Shown here in pieces: positions 25,183 to 32,325 of a stretch of 43,792 nt of DNA. The stretch is taken from positions 1 through 43,792 of the IMG/VR virus record IMGVR_UViG_3300046506_000479; one strand, written 5' to 3'. Source of the DNA: a virus. A program made the translations under genes and the position numbers. The notes beneath the pieces are model-generated. The model searched no databases and was not told the DNA's origin. It saw only the letters and a list, made by a program, of their open reading frames with translations. Position 1 is the first letter of the stretch, and each line of letters opens with the position of its first letter.

Positions 25183-25764
25183 TTATACGCCGCGAATGAG
25201 ATTCTTTGCGAACAGGGCCGGTCGCAATAGGCGCTTGGCTTCGGCATAGTCGGCGTCCTGCGACGCGGGGCTGCGCGGATTGCGGAACACAACCGCGCCA
25301 ACGACGAAGTTGCGCACGGCGGTCATAACTGCGACACGGTGCGCGAGCGACAGCTTCTGTATGAGCGGGTCGACCGCTTCGCCGGTCGCTGCGCGCAACT
25401 GTCGATCGACGACTTCCGACAGGTCGTCATAGTCCATCCACTGGTTGCTGATCTTGAAATCACGGCATGTCGGGTCTGCCCGGCCGTAACCGAGCGCGGG
25501 CTCATATGCTTGGCTCCATTCGTACCACTCCGTCAGCACCGCGTCGATCTCGTCTGAAGCAATGGCGCTTGTCGTCATGTTGGGTAGCCTCTTTCCGTAT
25601 TGTTCGCAGCGTTCGCCATGCTTCATTCCAATTGCACACATCGTTTGCATTGCACCGAAAAATTCGTAGGTTTGTTCGTGTGGACAACCTTTGCAGGTCT
25701 CTCGCTCGATTGCCAGCAGCAAGTCGAGCGGATCGCGATACATGCCGCCCGGCCGCGCTGTCAC
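25183..25764 (-). CDS. Conserved phage protein with Cys cluster (possible late regulator)
   Basis: 193-residue protein. The N-terminal half has a four-cysteine motif (CKGC, then two further Cys around residues 42 and 52) that could bind zinc. The C-terminal half (VLTEWYEWSQAYEPALGYG, then SNQWMDY, LSLAHRVAVMTAVRNFVVG) recalls a family seen before terS in Burkholderia phages, where a Q-like regulator is expected. I chose GTG 25764, overlapping the upstream stop as GTGA; an alternative ATG is at 25743. Q-like antitermination would explain read-through of the many late hairpins, but that is inference. Confidence 0.5.
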   Translation of the reverse strand: MTARPGGMYRDPLDLLLAIERETCKGCPHEQTYEFFGAMQTMCAIGMKHGERCEQYGKRLPNMTTSAIASDEIDAVLTEWYEWSQAYEPALGYGRADPTCRDFKISNQWMDYDDLSEVVDRQLRAATGEAVDPLIQKLSLAHRVAVMTAVRNFVVGAVVFRNPRSPASQDADYAEAKRLLRPALFAKNLIRGV

Positions 25765-26021
25765 ATAACCACCGTGTAGTGGATGCCCCAATGAAAGAAC
25801 CAGTCTTCGAGCTGGTGACGCAACTCGGCGTTACGCGGGAACGGAAACTCGACCTGCAGTCTCATCGGTTCAGCGGGATTGCGGGCATCAATCTGACCCG
25901 TGAGCGGACAGCCATCAAACGCGATCATCTTCGCGCCAGTAACGCTGTCGACGTGCTGGCTGCTCGATGCTGTCAACTGGTCAGGGACATCGGCGTAATG
26001 GATGTAGGCGTGTGCGCTCAT
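25761..26021 (-). CDS. Hypothetical phage protein
   Basis: 86-residue protein with no membrane segment. It has beta-like segments with several aromatic residues (HAYIHYADVPDQL, LEDWFFHWGIHYTV) and one Cys. It overlaps both neighbours by 4 nt, so it is part of the early-right operon. Family not recognised; size and position suggest a small host-takeover protein. Confidence 0.55.
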   Translation of the reverse strand: MSAHAYIHYADVPDQLTASSSQHVDSVTGAKMIAFDGCPLTGQIDARNPAEPMRLQVEFPFPRNAELRHQLEDWFFHWGIHYTVVM

Positions 26022-26266
26022 GCATCACCCACCGACGGCATCTTTTCGTAGTCAACGGTCACGGTGATGAGCGCCTCGTACTCTGAGCCGTAGTTGCCCA
26101 TGCGGCTGGTCAACTGGACATTCACGCTGGTGCTATCCGCATCGAAAGAAACGTCTGCCGCCTCGCACACCTGCCTGGCGAGAATCAGCTTGATTTCGTC
26201 CGCATGAAGCACGGCGCGGTGCGTTTGCGTGTTGGTTCGACCGGTGTGAATTTCGATCTTGCTCAT
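26018..26266 (-). CDS. Hypothetical phage protein
   Basis: 82-residue protein, beta-rich (NTQTHRAVLHADEIKLILARQVCEAADVSFDADSTSVNVQL...YEALITVTVDYEKMP). The ATG at 26266 has GGGAG upstream and overlaps the preceding stop. No domain recognised. One Cys, no membrane segment. Confidence 0.55.
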   Translation of the reverse strand: MSKIEIHTGRTNTQTHRAVLHADEIKLILARQVCEAADVSFDADSTSVNVQLTSRMGNYGSEYEALITVTVDYEKMPSVGDA

Positions 26267-26598
26267 GCCATCTCCCTGACGTCCCACTTCAGATCACCAC
26301 TGGCGAGAAACGCCTCCAATGTGGTGCGGTTATATTCGACCGGCGCTCTCGCGCGATAAATGCCGTCGCCGACCCAATCTAGATCACCCGGCAGAAAGCC
26401 GCCGCGATAGTGTTCCGGTATCCAAGCCTCGACATAGACAAAGCGCGGGCCGCGATGCTCGTACATCACGCGCTCGAGCCGGTAGACCGTCGTCTCGATA
26501 CGCCTGGTCTTTCCATAGGTCGCGAACTGCGCGCGCCCTACGCGACGGCCATGCCTCAACCAGCCAACGCCGTCGGGGATCTCAATCCACAATCTCAA
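26263..26598 (-). CDS. Hypothetical phage protein, TTG start
   Basis: 111-residue protein (LRLWIEIPDGVGWLRHGRRV, then RRIETTVYRLERVMYEHRGPRFVYVEAWIPEHYRGGFLPGDLDW). The start is inferred as TTG at 26598, overlapping the upstream TGA as TTGA, with AGGAGG 5 nt before; ATG is absent near there. Tightly coupled to its neighbours. Unknown function, basic and aromatic. Confidence 0.55.
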   Translation of the reverse strand: MRLWIEIPDGVGWLRHGRRVGRAQFATYGKTRRIETTVYRLERVMYEHRGPRFVYVEAWIPEHYRGGFLPGDLDWVGDGIYRARAPVEYNRTTLEAFLASGDLKWDVREMA

Positions 26599-27068
26599 AC
26601 CGCCTCCTGCATTTCCAATCCCATCTTGCGAGCGCGCACAGGCACCCACAATTCATAGCCGCTGTCCCAAACGTCGAATTTGACCTGTCTCGGCGTGCCG
26701 ACGCGGTTCTGGTCGATCCACCGGTGGCATGGGTTGCAACCGGGCACAGTAAATTCGTTGTCCGCCTTCAGACCACCGGCTTTCCCATGACGAGACTGAT
26801 TCGAATGACACGGCACAACTGATTCATGCGCCCAACCGATCGAGCAGCACACGCCGGGCACGCGCAGATAGCACGGTTCACCGCGGCAAGCCGCGAGATA
26901 CTTCGCGCCCTCGGCAACCGTCACGCGCTTCCGGCGGGTCTTGAGCGCAGCCTTGCGCAATACCGTCTGCGTCTGGAAAGTCGTCTTGAATGCTGTCGAC
27001 GGCTCCGGGCGTTTGAATCCGGTCCGCGCGAGCGGTGTCTTTCGCTGCATCGGTGCCGATCGTTTCAC
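26595..27068 (-). CDS. DUF1364 (YbcO-like) HNH-type nuclease
   Basis: 157-residue protein. A basic, low-complexity N-terminus is followed by the YbcO-like core: CRGEPCYLRVPGVC, CHSNQSRHGKAGG and FTVPGCNPCHRWIDQ, a Cys/His arrangement that fits an HNH-like zinc nuclease. Such genes (DUF1364, ninG/recombination neighbourhood) are found in lambdoid phages and may help recombination. It overlaps a winged-helix gene upstream. Confidence 0.8.
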   Translation of the reverse strand: MKRSAPMQRKTPLARTGFKRPEPSTAFKTTFQTQTVLRKAALKTRRKRVTVAEGAKYLAACRGEPCYLRVPGVCCSIGWAHESVVPCHSNQSRHGKAGGLKADNEFTVPGCNPCHRWIDQNRVGTPRQVKFDVWDSGYELWVPVRARKMGLEMQEAV

Positions 27069-27397
27069 AAAGCCGCCTTTCCGACCGTCACCATCGCGTG
27101 TATAGCGGCGAACAGAACGTCGCGACTGCTCGTACGCGTCTTTTTCGCCGCGTACTTGGGGTTCGGCCGGTAATCTGCTAGGCGCGGGAATGGTTTTCCG
27201 GTGAGTTGGAATGACGACCGGTAACTCGACTCGCTGCCTTTGACGTGGCCGCTTTCCTTCAACGCCCGCAACTTCTTTTTGACGCTGTCGTACGGGAAGC
27301 CAGTCCCTTCCATGATGTTGACGCTGGTCGAGCCCGGATTGAGCATCAGGAACTCACAAATATGGCGCTGCTGCGCGCTCATGCCTCGGTGAGCCAT
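27065..27397 (-). CDS. Winged-helix small DNA-binding protein
   Basis: 110-residue protein with a winged-helix pattern: QQRHICEFLMLNPGSTSVNIMEGTGFPYDSVKKKLRALKESGHVKGS. The C-terminus is basic. ATG 27397 has a strong AAGGAG at 9-nt spacing. Likely a phage regulator or replication accessory protein; target unknown. It overlaps the DUF1364 gene by 4 nt. Confidence 0.65.
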   Translation of the reverse strand: MAHRGMSAQQRHICEFLMLNPGSTSVNIMEGTGFPYDSVKKKLRALKESGHVKGSESSYRSSFQLTGKPFPRLADYRPNPKYAAKKTRTSSRDVLFAAIHAMVTVGKAAL

Positions 27398-27400
27398 GTG

Positions 27401-27952
27401 CTAGATCTCCTTCACCGTGATGCCGTGCTTTTCGAGCATCTGCTTGCGCTTCTGGATGTAGGTCCGGTTTTTCCGAGTGGCGATCGACTTGACGTCCTCG
27501 ACCACCTGCTTTCCGCTGGCGACGTCGAAATAAACGAAGTCGGCGACGTATTTCGAAGCGCGCTCCCATGTGCCGTCGTCGCGCTGCCGCCGCTCGGTCA
27601 GAACGAACGACACCTGAAGGTGCAGTTCGCAAATCGCGCCCGCCGCCTCGAGCTGGATCAGGTGAAACCATCGCGACCGCTCTTTCTGGCTGTCGAACTT
27701 GATCCCGTTGTGCTCGCACTTCGTGTTGCGGTACTTCGCCGGTTTCTTCGCCAGTGCCATCGAAAGCGCAGGCACAGCGAATGGATCATCGACATCGTCG
27801 AGCGCGCTCGTCTGCGGCGGGTTGCCGGTCAGTTCGTAGATGCGGCGCTGTGCGGTCGTCATGGCCGGCCGCGAATCATCGCGTACGCGCGCAGTGCCGA
27901 CGACCGTTGTCCCTGCCGGCACAACCATTGGCCAAGGTGCTCGCTTCGTCAC
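27401..27952 (-). CDS. DUF1064 PD-(D/E)XK-like protein
   Basis: 183-residue protein. The C-terminal 120 residues fit DUF1064: KYRNTKCEHNGIKFDSQKERSRWFHLIQLEAAGAICELHLQVSF, then YVADFVYFD and VVEDVKSIATRKNRTYIQKRKQML. The conserved E/D-x-K elements suggest a nuclease fold. I chose GTG 27952, which overlaps the upstream TGA (GTGA) and has GGAGG before it; the longer frame to 28066 has neither. Encoded directly after the replication gene, so DNA processing is plausible. Confidence 0.82.
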   Translation of the reverse strand: MTKRAPWPMVVPAGTTVVGTARVRDDSRPAMTTAQRRIYELTGNPPQTSALDDVDDPFAVPALSMALAKKPAKYRNTKCEHNGIKFDSQKERSRWFHLIQLEAAGAICELHLQVSFVLTERRQRDDGTWERASKYVADFVYFDVASGKQVVEDVKSIATRKNRTYIQKRKQMLEKHGITVKEI

Positions 27953-28911
27953 GCAGCCTCCGTCTGCGCGACCTTCTCGCGCGGAATGTCGTTGAAGTAG
28001 GCGTACAGGGCTTCGTACCGTTCCTCGCTCTCTCGCGCCACCGTCCGGAGCATTTCCTCCATCCATTCGCCAGGGCCGGCCGCCTTGAACACCTTCGCCT
28101 TGAACTGTTCGAACAGTTGGCCGTCTTTACGGGCGATTCCGAACTGGGCGCCGCGCGTGGCGATGCCACTCTCGGTTTTCCACCAGTCGGCCGGAACTGA
28201 CGCCGCGTTCGCCGGCGACGGATCGTCTTTCGACTCCCAGATTCCCGTCCAGCCGCGGAGTACCGATTCCTCGATTGCCGCAACAACGTCGAGACCGCGT
28301 TCATGCAGCTTCGCTAGTTTCTTGAGCGAGACCTTGCAGGCGGGCCGCGTCCAAGGAACATCCGCCTTCTTTTCTTTCGCTTCGCGGTGGTCGCACCACA
28401 TGTCCCACGACTCGAATGGCAACCAGTCCGGCAAATCGATGTTCAGAAGTGCGGCATGCAACGCAACTCGCGGCGCACGCCGCGCAGGTTGACGGTTCTC
28501 TGACGGTTCTATTGATGGTTCTTTACGGTTAGACGGCATCTGGTGCGGGGGTGCGGCGCACGGCGTGCGGGGGTGTGGTGCATCTGGTGCGGGGGTGGCG
28601 GCATCTGCTGCACCGGTGCATTTCGTGCGGGGGTGCATATCCTGCGGGGGTGCATAAGATGCGGGGGTTACCGTGTAGCTGGTGTGGCGTCCGTTGTTAC
28701 GGTTCGCCTTCACGATGCCTGCCTGCTCCAGCCACTTGATAGCGTTTTGCACTGCCCGCTCCGACGCGCAGCAGCGCTTGCTGATCGTTGGAATCGACGG
28801 CCAGCACACACCGCTGTCGTTGGCGTTGTCCGCGAGCGAGATCAGCACGACCTTTTGCACCGGCGACATGCCCTGCAGCGGCCAGCACGCGGCGGAAATC
28901 ATCGTGCTCAC
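27949..28911 (-). CDS. O: Replication initiator, lambda-O-like, helix-turn-helix type
   Basis: 320-residue protein. The N-terminal 80 residues are a winged helix of the kind found in phage O proteins (MSPVQKVVLISLADNANDSG and ISKRCCASERAVQNAIKWLEQAGIVKANR). A Pro/Ala linker, residues about 81-123, is written by the iteron array described separately. The C-terminal part is helical (MWCDHREAKEKK, LAKLHERGLDVVAAIEESVLRGW). I chose GTG 28911, overlapping the upstream stop. In lambda the origin lies inside O; the same appears here. No helicase gene is visible next to it, so the host helicase must be recruited. Confidence 0.8.
   Translation of the reverse strand: MSTMISAACWPLQGMSPVQKVVLISLADNANDSGVCWPSIPTISKRCCASERAVQNAIKWLEQAGIVKANRNNGRHTSYTVTPASYAPPQDMHPRTKCTGAADAATPAPDAPHPRTPCAAPPHQMPSNRKEPSIEPSENRQPARRAPRVALHAALLNIDLPDWLPFESWDMWCDHREAKEKKADVPWTRPACKVSLKKLAKLHERGLDVVAAIEESVLRGWTGIWESKDDPSPANAASVPADWWKTESGIATRGAQFGIARKDGQLFEQFKAKVFKAAGPGEWMEEMLRTVARESEERYEALYAYFNDIPREKVAQTEAA
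28490..28530. repeat. AT-richer direct repeats next to the iterons
   Basis: TGACGGTTCT at 28490 and 28501, TGATGGTTCT at 28513 and a degenerate TTACGGTT at 28523, spaced 11-12 nt. It lies at the end of the iteron block and could be the unwinding region of the origin. Confidence 0.5.
28544..28669. repeat. Iteron array in the replication gene (candidate phage origin)
   Basis: Six near-perfect copies and one degenerate copy of TGCGGGGGTG (starting at 28544, 28566, 28588, 28609 degenerate, 28626, 28643, 28660), most preceded by CAT plus 4 nt. Spacings are 22, 22, 21, then 17, 17, 17. Because 17 is not a multiple of three, the repeat is read in all three frames of the gene (TPA, APP, HPR). This indicates selection on DNA, not on protein. 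Confidence 0.8.
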
Positions 28912-29186
28912 GCATTGACCTCGACCGGCAGGCCCAGCGTCTCATTTAGCACGCCGGTGGCAGCGCACTTCTGCTCGCCGCGAACCTGCAGCGTTTCGTC
29001 GTCGAGCAGCTCGCGCACACGACCGCAGACGCTCGACAGACGCAGGTTCGTGCGGTCGGCGATCTCCTGCCGCGTGAGCGTCAGGTGTTCGCTGTAGAAC
29101 AGATTGGTGATCATCTGCTTTTGCGTGCAGCGTTTCGTTCCGGTGACCGAGTCATAGCCGGCCAGTTGCGTGTGTGTGGTGCGCAT
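28908..29186 (-). CDS. Winged-helix regulator
   Basis: 92-residue protein with a winged-helix pattern (MITNLFYSEHLTLTRQEIADRTNLRLSSVCGRVRELLDDETLQVRGEQ). It sits between the YdaT-like gene and the replication gene with 1-4 nt overlaps. Probably controls early transcription or modulates the initiator; not assignable further. Confidence 0.6.
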   Translation of the reverse strand: MRTTHTQLAGYDSVTGTKRCTQKQMITNLFYSEHLTLTRQEIADRTNLRLSSVCGRVRELLDDETLQVRGEQKCAATGVLNETLGLPVEVNA

Positions 29187-29782
29187 CAGGACACCTTTCG
29201 GAGATCGTGTTGGACCGCTTCGCCGGTCGTGGACAGCGCCGATTCGACGACGCGCAAGGTGCGTTGCTTAACGCGGATGTCGTCGACCAAGCTGCTGTGA
29301 AGCCTCGGCAGTTCGCCCGGGTCGACGCCGTCGAGTAAGTCAGCGGCGTCGGACTCGGTCCGATGATTCGCGCGCATGATCGTTTGCACGAGCTCGTGAG
29401 CGTTGATCTGCGCATCGGCATCGTGATGGCGCGCACGCGCCGCACAATCAATTTGGACGAGGATCTCGTTCAGCAAATCGACGCGCCGCTCGAGCGGCAG
29501 CGCGGCGAGAATCGAATTCTCGAAGTTGGCCGGCATCAGGTTGTTGTCTTTCGACTCGTCGTCGAGCCAGCGCCAGATGCGGTCCGCGTGGTTCTTTTGC
29601 GACGTGTAGACGTCGCCGTGCTTGTCGAACACGATCACGCCCGACAGGTGACCGCCAATTCGCTCATGGGCCGCGACGATCTCGGCCGCCGCCGTCTCGC
29701 GGCTCCAGCCGCGCGCCTTGCGCCAGGCTGCGACATGGTCGCGGATGATTTGGATTCGGGACTTGTGCGAACTGTCTCGCAT
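29186..29782 (-). CDS. YdaT-like regulator / toxin in cII position
   Basis: 198-residue protein with the pattern SHKSRIQIIRDHVAAWRKARGWSRETAAAEIVAAHERIGG and NHADRIWRWLDDESKDNNLMPANFENSILAALPLERRVDLLNEIL, which I recall from YdaT toxin-family proteins in Burkholderia prophages. It is the first gene of the replication segment, in the place of lambda cII. YdaS/YdaT pairs occur in cro/cII position in Rac-like prophages, and the cro here is YdaS-like, so the pairing is consistent. The annotation is from memory and not verified. Confidence 0.5.
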   Translation of the reverse strand: MRDSSHKSRIQIIRDHVAAWRKARGWSRETAAAEIVAAHERIGGHLSGVIVFDKHGDVYTSQKNHADRIWRWLDDESKDNNLMPANFENSILAALPLERRVDLLNEILVQIDCAARARHHDADAQINAHELVQTIMRANHRTESDAADLLDGVDPGELPRLHSSLVDDIRVKQRTLRVVESALSTTGEAVQHDLRKVS

Positions 29783-29807
29783 GATCTGTCACTCGTTAGT
29801 GGCTACA

Positions 29808-29851
29808 GTGTCAACGTGCGATAAGGACTACTAAGACGACGCACGTGACAC
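29808..29851. promoter_or_regulatory. 12-bp inverted repeat in the divergent leader
   Basis: GTGTCAACGTGCG (29808-29820) and CGCACGTGACAC (29840-29851) form a near-perfect inverted repeat with one bulged A and a 19-nt loop, upstream of the YdaT-like gene. No T run follows, so an operator or RNA structure is more likely than a terminator. Confidence 0.45.
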
Positions 29852-29919
29852 AGGGAGAGAAAAAATGAAAACGCTACGGGAATCTTTTGCTGCCGCCGTT
29901 CCCGATGGGGTCGCGGCAG

Positions 29920-30087
29920 TTACTTCACTGCTACTGCTGGTTGCGCTGCAGCCACTTTCAGCGCCTCAAACTGCGCCGTCAGGTTCTCGCGCGCGGTCTG
30001 GTACTCGCCGGGATAGCGCGCGCCGCGGGCAGCGATCGCGCACAGCGCCTCACGGATCTGCTTTTGTTCGGTTGCTGTGAGCGCCAT
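29920..30087 (-). CDS. Small helical phage protein
   Basis: 55-residue, mostly helical protein (MALTATEQKQIREALCAIAARGARYPGEYQTARENLTAQFEAL). The ATG at 30087 has GGAG 9 nt upstream. It is preferred over the opposing plus-strand frame starting 29865 because it shows a coherent amphipathic helix. Early-right operon member of unknown function. Confidence 0.55.
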   Translation of the reverse strand: MALTATEQKQIREALCAIAARGARYPGEYQTARENLTAQFEALKVAAAQPAVAVK

Positions 30088-30141
30088 GCTCTCTATCTCC
30101 AACACGCTGCGTAGTGGGGTGGGTACCCCGGCTCTCGCCTG

Positions 30142-30147
30142 TAGAAT
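30142..30147 (+). promoter_or_regulatory. Possible -10 box of the second plus-strand moron
   Basis: TGTAGAAT about 39 nt before the ATG at 30186, identical to the octamer before the other embedded plus-strand gene. No strong -35 is visible. Confidence 0.3.
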
Positions 30148-30185
30148 TGAACGCTCTCACACACTCAATTTCTACTGGGATACCC

Positions 30186-30398
30186 ATGGTTACAGATCAA
30201 TTCAAAGCCAAAGACGAAGCCGGGAACGTCTATCAGGTCTTCGTCCATCGGAACTCGATCAATACCAGCACGCTGAATGGTCCCGGTTCGCTTCCCGGTC
30301 TGCCAGAATTCCGCCTGTCCGATGGTCGATCGCTCAACAAACTGTCCCAGGACGTTTTCCAGATCGTTCAGACCGGAACGAAAATCGAGCGCGTTTAG
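30186..30398 (+). CDS. Small conserved plus-strand phage protein (moron)
   Basis: 70-residue protein (MVTDQFKAKDEAGNVYQVFVHRNSIN, then LPGLPEFRLSDGRSLNKLSQDVFQIVQTG), a pattern I recognise from conserved small prophage proteins. It is transcribed against the early-right operon, its stop overlapping the stop of the 110-residue gene opposite by 4 nt. ATG 30186 is chosen as it gives the family start. Expressed probably in the lysogen. Function unknown. Confidence 0.7.
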   Translation: MVTDQFKAKDEAGNVYQVFVHRNSINTSTLNGPGSLPGLPEFRLSDGRSLNKLSQDVFQIVQTGTKIERV

Positions 30399-30727
30399 CC
30401 GTCGCGCAAAGCCCACTCGCGCGCGGTCGACTGCAAGGTCGTGGCATCGACCTCGCGCCCATATTTGCCGCTAAGGTGACGCCAAAGAGCGAGTTCGACG
30501 CTGGTCGGCAAAACGACGCTCTCAACGAGAAGCTGGGCGCCCTGATACTGAATCTGTACAGTCTCACGCATCGCCAGACAGAGCTGGACGATGGGCGCCT
30601 CGTTGGCCGTGACAGTAGTCGAAACAGACTGCACGCAATTGATCTCAACGCCGTCGATGACAACTTTGCCAAAGCCCGCGCCGTTCACGTCAATCGTTAC
30701 CGTGGAACCGCTCTTGTTTTCGGTCAT
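30395..30727 (-). CDS. Hypothetical early phage protein
   Basis: 110-residue protein, beta-rich N-terminal half (VTIDVNGAGFGKVVIDGVEINCVQSVSTTVTANEAPIVQLCLA) and a helical end (VELALWRHLSGKYGREVDATTL). It overlaps the 71-residue gene as ATGA with a GGTGG ribosome site. Third gene after cro. Unknown function. Confidence 0.6.
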   Translation of the reverse strand: MTENKSGSTVTIDVNGAGFGKVVIDGVEINCVQSVSTTVTANEAPIVQLCLAMRETVQIQYQGAQLLVESVVLPTSVELALWRHLSGKYGREVDATTLQSTAREWALRDG

Positions 30728-30939
30728 GTCAATCCACCTTTGCACAAAATATCGCCAGCCGCTTCGGGTCGCCAGATAACGGTGTCAATGCGCTCGCTGA
30801 GCGCTCCATGCCGCTGCACCACCGAAATCACGGTTCGATTCGAAAAGGCAACGCCGCCTTGCCGCGTCTCATCGCGTAGGGCAAGGTCCAGTGCCGGGCG
30901 AATCAGCCACAGCACCAGGCGGGCAAACAGTCTCTTCAT
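30724..30939 (-). CDS. Hypothetical early phage protein with amphipathic N-terminus
   Basis: 71-residue protein starting MKRLFARLVLWLIRPALDLALRDE, a basic amphipathic or membrane-binding helix, followed by a Val/Arg-rich soluble part (GVAFSNRTVISVVQRHG). ATG 30939 is one base after the cro stop, with GGGAGG upstream. Could act on the host membrane or cell division; not established. Confidence 0.6.
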   Translation of the reverse strand: MKRLFARLVLWLIRPALDLALRDETRQGGVAFSNRTVISVVQRHGALSERIDTVIWRPEAAGDILCKGGLT

Positions 30940-30940
30940 G

Positions 30941-31279
30941 TCAGGCAGCCTCCCGCCTGCATGCGCAGGCAAACTTTGTGGTCTTGTTCACGCCACCAAC
31001 GGGCGGCTGAGTGTCATCGGAAGCATCCGGGCTGGCGGGCTGATTCAGTTCGGGCCAAATAGAACTCCAGTCGTCTGGCCGGAGCATCTGGCGCGTCACT
31101 ACACCGTTGGTCGCCTGCTCGATCGGAGTACAGTGCTCGATGGGAACCTTGCGGTCGGCGCTCATCCATTGGTGCACGGCACCCTTCGTCACGCCGAGAA
31201 CGTCAGCCAGTGCCTTGAAACTGCCGACGGCCTCTGCGGCGGTCGCTATTGGGTGCTTGGTCATTTGGAAATCGGTCAT
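30941..31279 (-). CDS. cro: Cro / YdaS-like repressor
   Basis: 112-residue protein, first gene of the rightward early transcript. The helix-turn-helix is TAAEAVGSFKALADVLGVTKGAVHQWMSADRKVPIEHCTPIEQATNGVVTRQMLRPDDW, the YdaS/Cro pattern. It lies opposite the CI gene with the operator region between. ATG 31279 has GGAAG upstream; an internal ATG at 31264 is an alternative. Its C-terminal tail (about 40 residues, two Cys) is longer than usual for Cro. Confidence 0.85.
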   Translation of the reverse strand: MTDFQMTKHPIATAAEAVGSFKALADVLGVTKGAVHQWMSADRKVPIEHCTPIEQATNGVVTRQMLRPDDWSSIWPELNQPASPDASDDTQPPVGGVNKTTKFACACRREAA

Positions 31280-31296
31280 GAGTGAGCTTCCGGCCA

Positions 31297-31325
31297 AGTA
31301 TAGATTTGCTAGACCTAAAAGTAAA
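31297..31325 (-). promoter_or_regulatory. PR promoter for cro
   Basis: Minus-strand -35 TTTACT (31320-31325), 17-nt spacer, -10 TATACT (31297-31302). It matches the PL promoter at 33877-33906 over most of its length, including the run GTCTCGTTTTTCTT just upstream. Confidence 0.75.
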
Positions 31326-31360
31326 GAAAAACGAGACCCCGATCGTTTAGATTTCCTATA
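31299..31360. promoter_or_regulatory. Three-site CI operator (OR1, OR2, OR3)
   Basis: 15-bp imperfect palindromes of type T-C/T-TAG-N5-CTATA. OR1 31299-31313 covers the PR -10 box, OR2 31322-31336 covers the PR -35 box and is more degenerate (TCTCG-N5-CTTTA on minus), OR3 31346-31360 covers the CI -10 box. Centres are 23 and 24 bp apart, like lambda. Confidence 0.75.
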
Positions 31361-31362
31361 CC
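31357..31362 (+). promoter_or_regulatory. PRM -10 box for the repressor gene
   Basis: TATACC 9 nt before the CI ATG at 31371, no -35 consensus, and OR2 immediately upstream, as expected for a promoter activated by bound repressor. The transcript would start within 1-3 nt of the ATG, that is, leaderless. Confidence 0.5.
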
Positions 31363-31370
31363 CTCCGCGC

Positions 31371-32249
31371 ATGGAAATCAAGAATTGGATTCGCTCGGCC
31401 CGGAAAAAAGCTGACCTAACACAGGAGCAGCTAGGTGAAAGGCTCGGAGTAACCAAAGGAAACGTGTCTGCTTGGGAAAATGGCAGGCACGAGCCGAGCT
31501 ATGCTCAGATCCAAGAGATCTCGGCAATCGCGAAAATTCCGATGCCGGATGCTCAGGCGAGCGAAGTCGGCCCGGTCAATGCCGCTGGCAGGAGCGGGCA
31601 GGCTCGCATTCAAGAAATGCTCACAGAGACTGGTCTCGACGATGAGGCCTTTGCCGCCAAGGCGAACGTCCCACTTGCGCACGTCAAAGCATGGCTAGCC
31701 GATGGCGGTCCCATCAGCATCGAGGATGCGGTCGCTGTGCAAAATGCCTTTGGCTATAACAGTGCGTGGGTGTTCGCCCAAATTGGGGACAAACTTGCGG
31801 CCGTCAGATATAACGACGAGTACCGCCCGAAGCCTCTTGGGAAAAAGAAAGCACTTGCAGTCGTAGGGATGGCTCAATTGGGCGATAACGGGTTTTGGGC
31901 AGACATCGAACACGCCGTGGGGCACGGCGATGGTTACATCGATTGGCCGACGGACGATCCAGACGCTTACGCACTGGAGTGCGAGGGCGATTCTATGCGC
32001 CCGCGGATTCGCCCCGGCGAATTCGTGATCGTCGAGCCAAACCATCCACTGCAGCCTGGCGAAGAAGTGCTCGTCAAATCGAAGGACGGCCGCGTGATGG
32101 TCAAGGAACTGGCCTACAAGGCACACGGACGCTACACGCTGCTCTCTATCAACGAATCCCACGGAAAAATCACCATTCACGAGGGTGAGATCGAGAAGAT
32201 GCACTACGTTGCCGGGATCGCCAAACGGTCAATGTGGCGACCAGATTGA
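31371..32249 (+). CDS. cI: CI-type repressor with two HTH domains and S24 protease domain
   Basis: 292-residue lysogenic repressor. First XRE helix-turn-helix about residues 5-55 (KADLTQEQLGERLGVTKGNVSAWENG). A second, separate HTH-like domain lies at 78-138 (RIQEMLTETGLDDEAFAAKANVPLAHVKAWL). The C-terminal S24/LexA domain has Ser208 in GDSMRP and Lys245 in VMVKEL; the probable self-cleavage site is Val165-Gly166. Start chosen at ATG 31371; longer upstream reading crosses the operator. RecA-dependent cleavage is expected. The second HTH is unusual among CI proteins. Confidence 0.92.
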   Translation: MEIKNWIRSARKKADLTQEQLGERLGVTKGNVSAWENGRHEPSYAQIQEISAIAKIPMPDAQASEVGPVNAAGRSGQARIQEMLTETGLDDEAFAAKANVPLAHVKAWLADGGPISIEDAVAVQNAFGYNSAWVFAQIGDKLAAVRYNDEYRPKPLGKKKALAVVGMAQLGDNGFWADIEHAVGHGDGYIDWPTDDPDAYALECEGDSMRPRIRPGEFVIVEPNHPLQPGEEVLVKSKDGRVMVKELAYKAHGRYTLLSINESHGKITIHEGEIEKMHYVAGIAKRSMWRPD

Positions 32250-32325
32250 TACACGGCGAGATCCGTCGCCCGGCAGCTCAGAGCCGATTGCCGCGGCCGC
32301 CAGAACATTTGTATATCGCACAACC

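Noticed and set aside
28544-28669. CRISPR-like array
   Set aside because: Units of 10 bp at 17-22 nt spacing inside a coding gene and no cas gene; iterons fit better.
29865-30080. Plus-strand frame with strong AGGGAGAG site and a hydrophobic start
   Set aside because: It lies mostly opposite the better minus-strand 55-residue gene and turns into Arg/Ser-rich nonsense after about 35 residues.
31107-31370. Upstream extension of the repressor frame
   Set aside because: It would read across the operators and the cro gene; the HTH starts naturally at ATG 31371.
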